64,000 nt of DNA, taken from positions 239,786 through 303,785 of the forward strand of contig NZ_BMLY01000004.1 of the NCBI RefSeq assembly GCF_014645555.1, in the 5' to 3' direction. This DNA comes from Silvimonas amylolytica (GTDB lineage: Bacteria; Pseudomonadota; Gammaproteobacteria; Burkholderiales; Chitinibacteraceae). Position 1 is the first letter of the stretch. The number at the start of each line of letters is the position of its first letter. The position numbers were made by a program, and so were the translations under genes. The notes under the pieces are model-generated. The model was not told the DNA's origin. It searched no databases and worked only from the letters and a program-made list of their open reading frames with translations. Shown here one piece after another: positions 8,796 through 17,168 of the stretch.

Positions 8796-8999
8796 TTACT
8801 TCTGTTCCGGCTTTTTATCCTGGGGTTCCGACGCCGTCATGCTCTTGGTAGCCGGCACGCTAGAGCTATGGTGTTTCTTCGAGTGGTGAGCCGCCTTGGC
8901 AGAAGCGCTGGCCGGCTGGGCACCCGATGCGCCTTCAGCAAGGCTTACGCCAGAAAAGCCAAACCCGGCCAGGGCGAGAAGAGCGATAGCAAGTTTCAT
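8796..8999 (-). CDS. Small exported His/Lys/Ser/Ala-rich protein
   Basis: This is a 67-residue protein with an N-terminal signal peptide (KLAIALLALAGFGFSGVSLA, cut after SLA). The mature part is low-complexity, rich in Ala, Ser, Lys and His, with HHSKKHHSSS in the middle and a charged Gln/Lys/Glu end. An AGGAGA ribosome-binding site lies upstream of the ATG. Similar short periplasmic His/Lys-rich proteins include acid-shock-like proteins, but the match is one of composition, not of sequence. It ends toward the long hairpin it shares with the convergent MFS gene. Metal or proton buffering in the periplasm is only a guess. Confidence 0.65.
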   Translation of the reverse strand: MKLAIALLALAGFGFSGVSLAEGASGAQPASASAKAAHHSKKHHSSSVPATKSMTASEPQDKKPEQK

Positions 9000-9156
9000 G
9001 ATGATTCTCCTGTCAATGATCGCCCGGCTTTTGCCGGACTCAATGTTGTGTATTCACAGGATTCACTTTGCACTGATCGTAAATTCAATCGTATCAGTCA
9101 CTTGCATGCTTTTGTGTAGGCCATGCTGAAGCGCAGCGACAGCCAAAGACCGGGGC

Positions 9157-9882
9157 TTAGACTGCATCCCCCGGCGTAGTCAGTGGCAGCAGGCGACGGC
9201 GTGATGCTTGCAGCAGGCGGGTCATGGCGGCAGCGGCGTCGTCGGGTTGGCGGGTGGTGATGGCCTGACGCACTGCGTCGTACAACGCCAGGTCTTCGCC
9301 AGGGTTGGAAGCATTCCGGTGCAGCATTTCAGACGATACCCGCAGCGCGGCTTTTACCGCGCCGCCAATAGTAATGAAGAGGCCATTGCGCGACGTATTG
9401 ATGATGCTCAGGTGAAACTCCAGATCAGCCTGCGCCACCAGTCGCACCTCGCCACCGCTGGCTTTGGCCAGTTCGGCATAACGCCGTTCCAGTTGTGCAA
9501 AATCCTCCGTCGTACCACGCTGGGCCGCGAGGTAGCTGGCGCGCGGTTCAATGCACAAACGCATCTCGAAGATGTCTTCGACGATCTGCGAATCAAACTG
9601 TGCCTGCAACCGCCACGCCAGCACCTCGCGGTCCAGTAGGTTCCACTCGTTGAAGGGCAGCACCCGGGTGCCGATCTTGGGCGAGACCTCGATCAGCCGC
9701 TTGCCCGCCAGATGCTTGATGGCCTCGCGCACGGTCGTGCGGCTGACGCCAAAGGCGGCGCACAGTTCGGCCTCAACGGGCAGCGCCTCGCCAGGTTTGA
9801 ACTCGCCCCCGACGATGCGCGTACCCAGGATGCGTGCCACTTGCGTGCTCATGGTGCCGACGACCGGCTCTCTCTCAAACAC
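9157..9882 (-). CDS. GntR/FadR-subfamily regulator at the end of the arabinoside operon
   Basis: This 241-residue protein has an N-terminal winged helix (STQVARILGTRIVGGEFKPG, then LCAAFGVSRTTVREAIKHLA) and a C-terminal FCD domain (residues 80-220, e.g. FEMRLCIEPRASYLAAQRG and the metal-site histidine in DLEFHLSIINTSRN). The start is a GTG at 9882 with GGAG 9 bases upstream. It follows the arabinofuranosidase gene by 18 bp, so it is the last gene of the minus-strand import operon and a natural candidate for its local sensor. Family members bind sugar acids and similar small carboxylates; the ligand here is unknown. Confidence 0.85.
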   Translation of the reverse strand: MFEREPVVGTMSTQVARILGTRIVGGEFKPGEALPVEAELCAAFGVSRTTVREAIKHLAGKRLIEVSPKIGTRVLPFNEWNLLDREVLAWRLQAQFDSQIVEDIFEMRLCIEPRASYLAAQRGTTEDFAQLERRYAELAKASGGEVRLVAQADLEFHLSIINTSRNGLFITIGGAVKAALRVSSEMLHRNASNPGEDLALYDAVRQAITTRQPDDAAAAMTRLLQASRRRLLPLTTPGDAV

Positions 9883-9900
9883 CGTGTTTTACTCCGCGCC

Positions 9901-11412
9901 TTACTGCTGCCCGATGACGATGACGTTCCAGGAACCCGGCTTGAGCGTGGCCAGCACGGTGTCCCCATCCAGGCGCACATGGGTGTTGGCGGCGGGCTTG
10001 ACGGTGTCCGGTGCCTCGCGCGTATTGGTGGCTTTCATATTGGTGTGATGCAGCTCCAAAGCCTCGACCACCTTGCGGTTACGCCCCAGTCCGCGCAGTT
10101 CGGCCTTGAGTTCCATGTCTTCAGACAAATGCCGGTTGAGCGCAAAGATCACGGTCTGGCCGGTGTTTTCGTCATGAACCACGCTGGCGCACAAGTAGGG
10201 GATTTCCGGGAAGGTTTTGGCTTCATATCCCGGGGACTCGATCACCGGGCGCAGTACCGTGCCGTGGGCAAAGCGCGATGCCTGGGCAAACGGGTAGAAG
10301 ATAGTCTGGCGCCAGGCTTCGCCGCCCGGTTCGGTCATGATCGGGCCGATCACATTGACCAGTTGCGCCAGGCACGCGGTTTTCACACGGTCGGAGTTGT
10401 TCATCATCACAATCAGCGCGCCGCCGTTCACCAGTGCATCTTCAAAGTTGTAGACCTCTTCAATCAAGCGCGGCGCTTGCGGCCAGCCGGGCTTGCGCAG
10501 GTCATCAATGCTGCGCGCCTTGTACCAGACGTTCCATTCATCAAACGACAGCATGATGCGTTTTTTGGACTTCTTGCGCGCGGCCACGCCATCGGCCACG
10601 GCGACGATCTCTTTGATGAACTGGTCGGTCTGTTCGATGTTGCCGAAGAACTCTTCAGTGGCGTCGTACTTGTTCTGGAAGTACGTATGCAGCGAGATGA
10701 AATCCACCTCGTCAAAACAATGTTCCAGCACCGTGTCTTCCCAGGTGCCATAGGTGGGCATGTCCCACATGGAAGACCCGCACGCCGCCAGCGTGATGGT
10801 CGGGTCAACCGAACGCATGACCTTGGCGGTTTCCAGCGCAATGCGGCCGTACTCTTCTGGCGTCTTGCGGCAGATTTGCCACGGGCCATCCATCTCGTTC
10901 CCCAGACACCAGAACTTGATGTCGTGCGGTTTTTCTACCCCGTGTTCTTTGCGCAATTCAGACAGCGTGGTGCCGCCCGGGTGATTGCAGTACTCCAGAA
11001 AATGCCGCGCCTGATCCGGCCCGCGCGTGCCCAGGTTGACGCCGAACATGGGCTCGACATGAGCCGCTTTGGCCCATTGCATGAATTCATTGGTGCCAAA
11101 CTGGTTGGTTTCGGTGGAGTACCACGCCAGGTCCAGCCGCGTCGGGCGCTGGTCCTTGGGGCCGACGCCGTCTTCCCAGTTGTAACCCGACATGAAGTTG
11201 CCGCCCGGATAGCGCACGATGGTCGGGCCCAGTTCACGCGTCAGTTCCAGCACGTCTTGCCGGAAGCCGTTTTCATCGGCGGTGGGGTGACCAGGCTCAT
11301 AAATGCCGGTATACACACAGCGGCCCATATGCTCGACAAAGGTGCCGAACATGCGGCGATCCAGCTCAGAGATTGCAAAATCGCGGTCGACGATCAGGCG
11401 CGAACTAAACAT
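9901..11412 (-). CDS. abfA: GH51 alpha-L-arabinofuranosidase
   Basis: This 503-residue enzyme matches family GH51 in full length. Visible markers are VRYPGGNFMSGYNWEDGVGP (residues 67-86), the acid/base glutamate in CLGNEMDGPW (Glu173) and the nucleophile glutamate in SFDEWNVWY (Glu292), followed by the C-terminal beta domain. It has no signal peptide, so it should hydrolyse imported arabino-oligosaccharides in the cytoplasm, releasing L-arabinose. The start at 11412 aligns with known GH51 N-termini; an in-frame start at 11451 would add 13 unconserved residues. It lies directly downstream of the binding-protein gene in an ABC import operon and upstream of a GntR regulator. The layout resembles araNPQ-abfA of Bacillus. 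Confidence 0.93.
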   Translation of the reverse strand: MFSSRLIVDRDFAISELDRRMFGTFVEHMGRCVYTGIYEPGHPTADENGFRQDVLELTRELGPTIVRYPGGNFMSGYNWEDGVGPKDQRPTRLDLAWYSTETNQFGTNEFMQWAKAAHVEPMFGVNLGTRGPDQARHFLEYCNHPGGTTLSELRKEHGVEKPHDIKFWCLGNEMDGPWQICRKTPEEYGRIALETAKVMRSVDPTITLAACGSSMWDMPTYGTWEDTVLEHCFDEVDFISLHTYFQNKYDATEEFFGNIEQTDQFIKEIVAVADGVAARKKSKKRIMLSFDEWNVWYKARSIDDLRKPGWPQAPRLIEEVYNFEDALVNGGALIVMMNNSDRVKTACLAQLVNVIGPIMTEPGGEAWRQTIFYPFAQASRFAHGTVLRPVIESPGYEAKTFPEIPYLCASVVHDENTGQTVIFALNRHLSEDMELKAELRGLGRNRKVVEALELHHTNMKATNTREAPDTVKPAANTHVRLDGDTVLATLKPGSWNVIVIGQQ

Positions 11413-11440
11413 GGCGATCCATTCCTTGCAGTACGTTGGG

Positions 11441-11464
11441 GCCCGCGCCAACTTGGGCGCGGGC
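11441..11464. other. Intercistronic stem-loop after binding-protein gene
   Basis: GCCCGCGCC (11441-11449) pairs perfectly with GGCGCGGGC (11456-11464) across a 6-nt loop, in the gap between the binding-protein stop and the GH51 start. Such hairpins commonly protect the 3' end of binding-protein mRNA and lower downstream expression. A comparable hairpin sits behind the other binding-protein gene at 21618-21647. Confidence 0.6.
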
Positions 11465-11488
11465 AGGTTGTGCTTTCTGTGTTGAGGG

Positions 11489-12829
11489 TTATTTCACGCC
11501 AGCCAGCAGCGTATTCACGCGGGTTTCAATGGCGTCTTCTACGGCCGGAATGGCTTTGCCGGACAGCATCATGCTGCTGATTTCTTCACCCACAATCGCC
11601 TCAATGGCACGCTGACGCGGTACGTTGGATGGGGTAGAGACGCCATAGCGGGTGATGTCGATGATGTTGTTGCGGAAGGGCATTGCCTTGTATTGCGCGC
11701 TTTGCACCACGGTGTTGTTGGCGGGCAGGTGGCCGGTGCGCGACCAGTCAAAGTCGTGATCCCACAAGAATTTCATGAAGGTCAGCGCGGCTTTTTTCTC
11801 TTTGTCTGACTTGGCGCCGCCTTTGATCATCACCCAGCTGTGGCCATCGGCGAACACGGCCTGTTTGCTGTAGAGATTGGCAAATGGCACCACGTCATAG
11901 CCATCGTGCAGGGCAGAGTCTGGCTTTTGCGCGGCGGTGTAGAAGTCGTCAATGGTCCAGTTGCCGACCACATCCACGGCGACATCTCCGTTCAGGAATG
12001 CCTGTTGGGTGGCGCCGTAATCCAGCCCCTTCTTGATATAGCCGCCAGTCCATAGCTTGTTCATCAGGGTCAGCGCATTGGTTGCGGCGGCTGTGTGCAC
12101 GCTGATCTTGCGGCCATCGGCGCTGAATACCTGAGCGTTTTGCTGATACACCAGGGTGAAGAAGGTCCGCGTTGGTGCAGCGGTTTCGTTGGCGGTGGTC
12201 CAGGCAAAGTAGGGTTTGCCGGTGGCTTGTTTTACTTTTTCTGCCTGCGCCAGCAGTTCATCGGGTGACTTGGGCAGGATGGGTGAACCATCGGCATTGG
12301 TCAGCCCGGCTTTTTTCAGGATGTTGGTATTGAGGTGCCACAGCCAGGACCAGGTATCAAAGGGCAGAGCATAGGTTTTGCCACCCAGGATAACCCCATG
12401 GCGGGCTTGCGGGGTGAAGTCAGCGGTGTTGATGCCAACGCTCTTGAAGCCGTCATCCAGCGGTTCGACCAGCTTGCGGGAGACAAAATCGCCCAGTACC
12501 GACTGGTGCATGACGGCAATGGTTGGCACGTTATGCGCGACGATGCGGCTGGTCAGTTGATCGTAATACGGGCCCCATTCGGCGATTTCTGGTTTAACCA
12601 CAATGCCGTCTTTGTTGGTGGCATTGAACTGGTTCACGAGGGACGTGATGATGCCGCACTCGCCTTTGGCCTTGGTGACGTCATTGACCTTGCCATAGTC
12701 GGCTTCACACGCGCCGAAAAAACGGGCCAGTGTAATGGTGGTTTGTTCGGCATGCGCCGGCATGGCAGCTAGGGCGCCAACACCGACTGAACACGCCAGC
12801 AGGCTTTTGCAGATGTCGTTCAATTTCAT
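11489..12829 (-). CDS. ABC sugar-binding protein (arabino-oligosaccharide type)
   Basis: This 446-residue family-1 extracellular solute-binding protein has an N-terminal signal peptide (LLACSVGVGALAAMPAHA, cut before EQTTITL) and the family features of MalE-type proteins, such as the loop WGPYYDQLTSRI and WSWLWHLNTNILKKAG. The ATG at 12829 is chosen because GGAGAG stands 7 bases upstream; a start at 12844 would remove that site. It captures an oligosaccharide in the periplasm and delivers it to the two permeases encoded just upstream in the operon. The specificity for arabino-oligosaccharides is inferred from the GH51 gene that follows it. Confidence 0.88.
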   Translation of the reverse strand: MKLNDICKSLLACSVGVGALAAMPAHAEQTTITLARFFGACEADYGKVNDVTKAKGECGIITSLVNQFNATNKDGIVVKPEIAEWGPYYDQLTSRIVAHNVPTIAVMHQSVLGDFVSRKLVEPLDDGFKSVGINTADFTPQARHGVILGGKTYALPFDTWSWLWHLNTNILKKAGLTNADGSPILPKSPDELLAQAEKVKQATGKPYFAWTTANETAAPTRTFFTLVYQQNAQVFSADGRKISVHTAAATNALTLMNKLWTGGYIKKGLDYGATQQAFLNGDVAVDVVGNWTIDDFYTAAQKPDSALHDGYDVVPFANLYSKQAVFADGHSWVMIKGGAKSDKEKKAALTFMKFLWDHDFDWSRTGHLPANNTVVQSAQYKAMPFRNNIIDITRYGVSTPSNVPRQRAIEAIVGEEISSMMLSGKAIPAVEDAIETRVNTLLAGVK

Positions 12830-12866
12830 TGTGAAGCTCTCCATCGATCCATTGTTTTGAGGGTTT

Positions 12867-13709
12867 TTAGCGTACGGTGGTACCGGCTACGGCAGAGACG
12901 ATGTACTTCTGGAAGAACAGGTAGATCACAAAAATCGGCAGACCTGCGAACACGGCCTGCGCCATCAAAAAACCAATCCCTTCAGACTGGGCGAAATTGC
13001 CCTGCGTGGTCGCCAGCCCAAGGGTAAGCGTGTACATCTCTGGTTTGGAGGCCGAAATCAGCGGCCACAAGTAGTCGTTCCAGGCATTCAGAAAGGTGAA
13101 GATGCCCAGCGTGGCTTGTGCCGGCACAGACAGCGGCAGCACCACCCGCCAGAAGATTTTCCAGCGTGGTGTGTTATCCATCAGCGCAGCTTCTTCAATG
13201 TCTTTGGGCACGGCCTTGAAATACTGCGTCATCAGGAACACGCCAAACGGCGCGGCCAGCCGCGGCAGGATCAGTGCCGAATACGTGTTGTGCAGATCCA
13301 GATCAGCAAAAATGTGATGCAACGGGATCACCACCGCTTGCTCGGGTACTGCCAGCCCCGCCAGTACGGCGATGTACAACACCTTCTTGCCGGGGAATTC
13401 GGTGCGGGCAAAGCCGTAACCGGCCAGCGAACACAGCACCAGCGTGAGGAAGGTCTGGCCCAGCGAAACAATGGCGCTATTGAGAATCCAGCGGAACACC
13501 GATGAATTACCCAGGATGTCGGTGTAGTTCTTTAGCGTGAACGGCGGGCTGAATAGCACATTGGTATGGCGCATCAATTCCGCATTGGGCTTGAAAGACA
13601 AGCCAAATACCCATATCAGTGGCGCGACCCAGATCAGTGCCAGGACGATGACCGCCAGCAAAATCAACCGGTCTCCCAAACGCTTGCCGGCAATATGTTG
13701 TGTGCTCAT
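12867..13709 (-). CDS. ABC sugar permease, MalG type
   Basis: This 280-residue inner-membrane permease has about six transmembrane segments and the EAA loop that docks the ATPase (DIEEAALMDNTPRWKIFWRVVLP). It belongs to the carbohydrate-uptake transporter-1 class and is the second permease subunit. The start at 13709 has AGGAGC five bases upstream; an upstream extension overlaps the previous gene. The gene follows the MalF-type permease by 10 bp. It forms the channel with that protein and the ATPase encoded at 14668. Confidence 0.9.
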   Translation of the reverse strand: MSTQHIAGKRLGDRLILLAVIVLALIWVAPLIWVFGLSFKPNAELMRHTNVLFSPPFTLKNYTDILGNSSVFRWILNSAIVSLGQTFLTLVLCSLAGYGFARTEFPGKKVLYIAVLAGLAVPEQAVVIPLHHIFADLDLHNTYSALILPRLAAPFGVFLMTQYFKAVPKDIEEAALMDNTPRWKIFWRVVLPLSVPAQATLGIFTFLNAWNDYLWPLISASKPEMYTLTLGLATTQGNFAQSEGIGFLMAQAVFAGLPIFVIYLFFQKYIVSAVAGTTVR

Positions 13710-13719
13710 GGCAGGCTCC

Positions 13720-14655
13720 TTATTGGGCGTCGTGGCGGCGGGATAGCCACATCTGGATGGACACACCGATCAGCATCAGCCCGAACAACACCTGCGCGGC
13801 GGCGGCGGAATACCCCAGTGCCCATTGCTGGAAACCCGCCTCATAAATGAACTGCACAATGGGGCGGGAGGCGTTGTTGGGGCCGCCATTGGTCATCAGT
13901 TGTGCCTGGCCAAACAGCTGGAATTGCAAGATGACTTCAATGGTCGCCACCAGCGCCACGGTCCGGCGGATCGAGGGCAGAGTGATGGCCCAGAACGTGC
14001 GCCAGCGGCTGGCGTTATCCATGGCCGCGGCTTCGTAGATTTCTTCCGGGATTTGCTGCAGCGCGGCCAGGAACAGCATCATCGGCAAGCCGATAATCCA
14101 CCACACCGTCACCAGGGCAATGGCTGGCAAGGCTAACGCACTGCTGGTGAGCGGGTTGATCGCGCTCAGACCAAAGAAGTGCATGACATTGGCCAGGAGA
14201 CCGATGTCTGTCATGAACACCAACCGCCACACCAGCGTGACGATGGTGACCGACAAGACGGATGAACCAAAGAAGATGGTCCGCAACGCTGTGCCTGTGC
14301 GATCCTGGCGGTTCAGGGCTAAAGCCAGTGCCAGCCCCAGCGCCACGAACGCCGGTGTCGTCATCAACACAAATACAAAGGTGTTCCACACCGCGCCACG
14401 GAAAATCCCGTCGTGCCATAGCCGTACAAAGTTCTGCAGCCCTACCCAGGTACTGTCGCCGGAGAGGACATCCAGATCGTGCAGACTCATCCAGAAACCG
14501 TCAGCCACCGGGATGACCAGCAGCGCGATGTACACGCACACAAACGGCAAGACAAAGAGGGCATTCCCCCAGTGCCGGTTGCTATAGCTGCGGGTACGGA
14601 CGCGTGTGGTGTCCTGCACGGGCGCATCCGCCAGTGAAGAAGTCAGGGAACTCAT
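13720..14655 (-). CDS. ABC sugar permease, MalF type
   Basis: This is a 311-residue permease of the MalF/UgpA class. A cytoplasmic tail of about 30 residues precedes the first membrane segment (LFVLPFVCVYIALLVIPVAD), and the EAA loop reads EEIYEAAAMDNASRWRTFWAITLP. About six membrane segments are visible. It lies 12 bp downstream of the ATPase gene and 10 bp upstream of the MalG-type gene, so the three are translationally close. Role: half of the oligosaccharide channel in the inner membrane. Confidence 0.9.
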   Translation of the reverse strand: MSSLTSSLADAPVQDTTRVRTRSYSNRHWGNALFVLPFVCVYIALLVIPVADGFWMSLHDLDVLSGDSTWVGLQNFVRLWHDGIFRGAVWNTFVFVLMTTPAFVALGLALALALNRQDRTGTALRTIFFGSSVLSVTIVTLVWRLVFMTDIGLLANVMHFFGLSAINPLTSSALALPAIALVTVWWIIGLPMMLFLAALQQIPEEIYEAAAMDNASRWRTFWAITLPSIRRTVALVATIEVILQFQLFGQAQLMTNGGPNNASRPIVQFIYEAGFQQWALGYSAAAAQVLFGLMLIGVSIQMWLSRRHDAQ

Positions 14656-14667
14656 GGTGTGCCCCCG

Positions 14668-15747
14668 TCAGTTGCCGTGCCAGGCGCGGCCAGCCTGGTC
14701 GAAGATATGGATATTTCGGGTATCGAACCTCAGCCCGACATGATCGCCAGAAGCAATGGGGGATTCACGATGAGCTTCGGCCACCACCACCGCGCCATCA
14801 CGCAAAGTGACATAGGCCAGCGTGCGTTCGCCCAGGCGCTCAATCACATCGGCACGGCCACGGATGGGGGATGACTCATCAATCTGCAGGGACTCGGCCC
14901 GGACACCAGCCACCAGCGGCCCATTGCCCAGTTGATCGGCATTGATGGCGGTTTCCAGTTCGGTGCCATCGGGCAGGCGCACGGTCAGGTGCCGGTTGTC
15001 GCTGGCAATGGGCGCCGCGTCGATAAAGTTCATGGCCGGCGAGCCAATAAAGCCGGCGACAAACTTCGTCGCGGGGCGGCGGTAAATCTCGATGGGCGAG
15101 CCAACCTGCTCGATCCGCCCCTGGTTCATCACCACAATGCGTGTGGCCAGGGTCATGGCCTCGACCTGGTCATGTGTGACAAACACCATGGTGGTTTTCA
15201 GGCGCTGATGTAGCCGCGCCAACTCAACCCGGGTGCGGTTGCGCAAGGCGGCGTCCAGGTTGGACAGCGGCTCGTCAAACAGGAACGCGCCGGGTTCTTT
15301 CACCACTGCCCGGCCAATCGCCACGCGCTGGCGCTGCCCGCCGGAAAGCTGGATCGGTTTGCGCGCCAGCAGTTTATCCAGCTCCAGCATGCGCGCGGCT
15401 TCTGTGATGCGGCGCTCAATCTCCGCCTCGGCCAGACCAATATTTTTGAGCCCGAATGCCATGTTCTCCCGCACCGTCATATGCGGGTATAGCGCGTAAT
15501 GCTGGAACACCATGGCCAGGTTGCGTGCGCCGGGCGGCAGATGGGTGACGGGTTGATCGGCAATGCGGATCTCGCCATCGCTGACGGGTTCCAGCCCGGC
15601 AATCATGCGCAACAGGGTTGATTTGCCACAGCCTGACGGGCCGAGGAACACCAGAAATTCGCCGGGTTCAATATCCAGAGAAAAATCCGGAATGACCTCG
15701 GTTGTGCCATATCGCTTCTGGATATGGGCAAGTTGAATGCCAGCCAT
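14668..15747 (-). CDS. ABC sugar ATPase, MalK/UgpC/MsmX type
   Basis: This is a 359-residue ATPase of the MalK class. It has Walker A ([13 protein letters not shown]), the Q-loop ([20 protein letters not shown]), the signature [20 protein letters not shown], Walker B and D-loop ([15 protein letters not shown]) and the H-loop ([12 protein letters not shown]). The C-terminal 120 residues form the TOBE regulatory region. It is the first gene of the minus-strand import operon and has a GGAGG site upstream of the ATG. It energises the MalF/MalG-type permeases downstream. A second paralogue is encoded at 17169; either might serve both transporters, as MsmX-type ATPases do in some bacteria. Confidence 0.93.
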   Translation of the reverse strand: MAGIQLAHIQKRYGTTEVIPDFSLDIEPGEFLVFLGPSGCGKSTLLRMIAGLEPVSDGEIRIADQPVTHLPPGARNLAMVFQHYALYPHMTVRENMAFGLKNIGLAEAEIERRITEAARMLELDKLLARKPIQLSGGQRQRVAIGRAVVKEPGAFLFDEPLSNLDAALRNRTRVELARLHQRLKTTMVFVTHDQVEAMTLATRIVVMNQGRIEQVGSPIEIYRRPATKFVAGFIGSPAMNFIDAAPIASDNRHLTVRLPDGTELETAINADQLGNGPLVAGVRAESLQIDESSPIRGRADVIERLGERTLAYVTLRDGAVVVAEAHRESPIASGDHVGLRFDTRNIHIFDQAGRAWHGN

Positions 15748-15785
15748 CTCGTACGCGCCTCCAGGCCTTTTTTGGTGCTTTGGTA

Positions 15786-15804
15786 TTATGAAAAGGCATC
15801 ATAA
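15786..15804. promoter_or_regulatory. Inverted repeat upstream of the arabinoside import operon
   Basis: TTATGA-N7-TCATAA lies about 40 bp upstream of the ATPase start codon at 15747, in the 98-bp gap to the LacI-type gene. It is placed as an operator and could be bound by the GntR- or the LacI-type protein. The arms are only 6 bp, so support is limited. Confidence 0.35.
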
Positions 15805-15845
15805 GAGTGCGTGGCGAGCGGCTGATATTGCGATAACAGTCTGAT

Positions 15846-16868
15846 TTATGGATTTTTTTGCTTAAGTGGTGCAGTGCTGGCGCGTGGTTTGAGGATGGGC
15901 TCGGAGGTCACGCGCATCTCATCTGGCATGCCCAGCGGGGCCGGATGTTTGATCAGCTTGCGCAGCAAATCGACGGCCATCTCTGCCGCCTCTTGTGTTG
16001 GAACCGCGACCGTGGAGAGCGCCGGCCGGGTTTCCTGCGCCATCTGGATGTCGGTAATACCGATGACGGACAGATCATCCGGCACACTCAGGTTCAAGTC
16101 GGTGGCAGCGTGCATGGCACCAATGGCGGGCAGGTCATTGGTGGCAAAAATGGCGGTCAGGCCGGGTTGGTCCAGCAGAAGGGCGCGTGCGGCATCGTAA
16201 CCGCCCTGAACGGTATCCAGCCCGTTGCGGCAGTGGCTTTCCGGCAGGTCTACGCCTGCTGCGCGCACGGTATCTATAAAACCCTGCATCCGCGTGGTGT
16301 GTACACCACCTTTGCCGTTACCGATGATCACGCCTATCTGGCGATGCCCCAGTCGCAACAAATGTTCAGCCGCCAGTTGCCCGGCAAGGCGGAAATTGAC
16401 AGCCACACAGGGCAGGCCGGGCGCTTCTTCCGGTTTTTCCCACATACACAGCACGACCGGCGCGCGGCTCTGGCGCAGGGTGCCGAAATCCAGATTGCAG
16501 TTCATCACCAGTACGCCTTCAGAGAGCGAGCCAGATAACTGGTTCAGATAGGCGTATGCCGTGGGCGCATCATCATTGGTATTACACAGCAGCATGAAAC
16601 TGCCGTGTTCCCGCGCGGCTTGTTCCACCGCCAGCGCAAATTCCGGGTAGAACGGGTTGGCAATGCTGGACACCATTAGCGCCAGCGTCGGCCCGCGGCC
16701 TTCTGCCAGCGCGCGCGCGTTCAGATTGGGGCGATAGCCCAGCGCATTGATAGCCTCCATCACCCGTTCACGTGTGTCTTTGCTCACCCGGCCACGATTG
16801 CGCAGCACGTTGGAGACAGTGGCGGGGGTGACACCTGCCCGGTTGGCGACCTCTGAAAGTGTAGTCAT
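15846..16868 (-). CDS. LacI/GalR-family regulator between the two sugar operons
   Basis: This 340-residue protein has an N-terminal LacI HTH and hinge (LSEVANRAGVTPATVSNVLR, then RVMEAINALGYRPNLNARAL) and a periplasmic-binding-protein-like effector domain (TLALMVSSIANPFYPEFALA; the later ATNDLPAIGAMHAA matches the family). The ATG at 16868 places the HTH at residue 3; an in-frame ATG at 16904 is possible. It lies between the two ABC operons, reading with the minus one. A perfect palindrome with a central CG, typical of this family, stands 31 bp ahead of the plus-strand operon, so it probably represses that operon until a galactoside-type inducer binds. Confidence 0.9.
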   Translation of the reverse strand: MTTLSEVANRAGVTPATVSNVLRNRGRVSKDTRERVMEAINALGYRPNLNARALAEGRGPTLALMVSSIANPFYPEFALAVEQAAREHGSFMLLCNTNDDAPTAYAYLNQLSGSLSEGVLVMNCNLDFGTLRQSRAPVVLCMWEKPEEAPGLPCVAVNFRLAGQLAAEHLLRLGHRQIGVIIGNGKGGVHTTRMQGFIDTVRAAGVDLPESHCRNGLDTVQGGYDAARALLLDQPGLTAIFATNDLPAIGAMHAATDLNLSVPDDLSVIGITDIQMAQETRPALSTVAVPTQEAAEMAVDLLRKLIKHPAPLGMPDEMRVTSEPILKPRASTAPLKQKNP

Positions 16869-17118
16869 GACTGGTTGGTTACCTTTTTTGTCCTCTGCCG
16901 CCATGATGATGGCGATTTGCGTGTATCCCGCAATGGCGCTGATTTTTATGCGTTTTACGCTGCATGGCAGCATGAAAAGTGTGCTGCAACAGCATGTCAC
17001 TGTATTGCAATCCGCAAAAATCTGCTGATATAGTCCGTAGCAATTAATCGCAAACTACATCCGGGCAGTGTCTGCCAGTTTCAGGTTGATGTGGCTGGCG
17101 GCTTTTTTTTTGAGATGC

Positions 17119-17138
17119 ATGATTAAGCGCTTAATCAT
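17119..17138. promoter_or_regulatory. LacI-type operator (20-bp perfect palindrome)
   Basis: ATGATTAAGCGCTTAATCAT is a perfect 20-bp palindrome with the central CG step typical of LacI/GalR operators. It ends 30 bp upstream of the ATPase start at 17169. Repression of the plus-strand galactoside operon by the adjacent LacI-type protein is inferred. Confidence 0.8.
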
Positions 17139-17168
17139 ATGGCGCAATCACACCACGGAGCCAGATTG

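Noticed and set aside
9712-11580. Long plus-strand open frame (622 codons) opposite the GH51 gene
   Set aside because: It runs antisense to a well-supported GH51 gene and lacks any protein family features; it results from high GC and codon bias.
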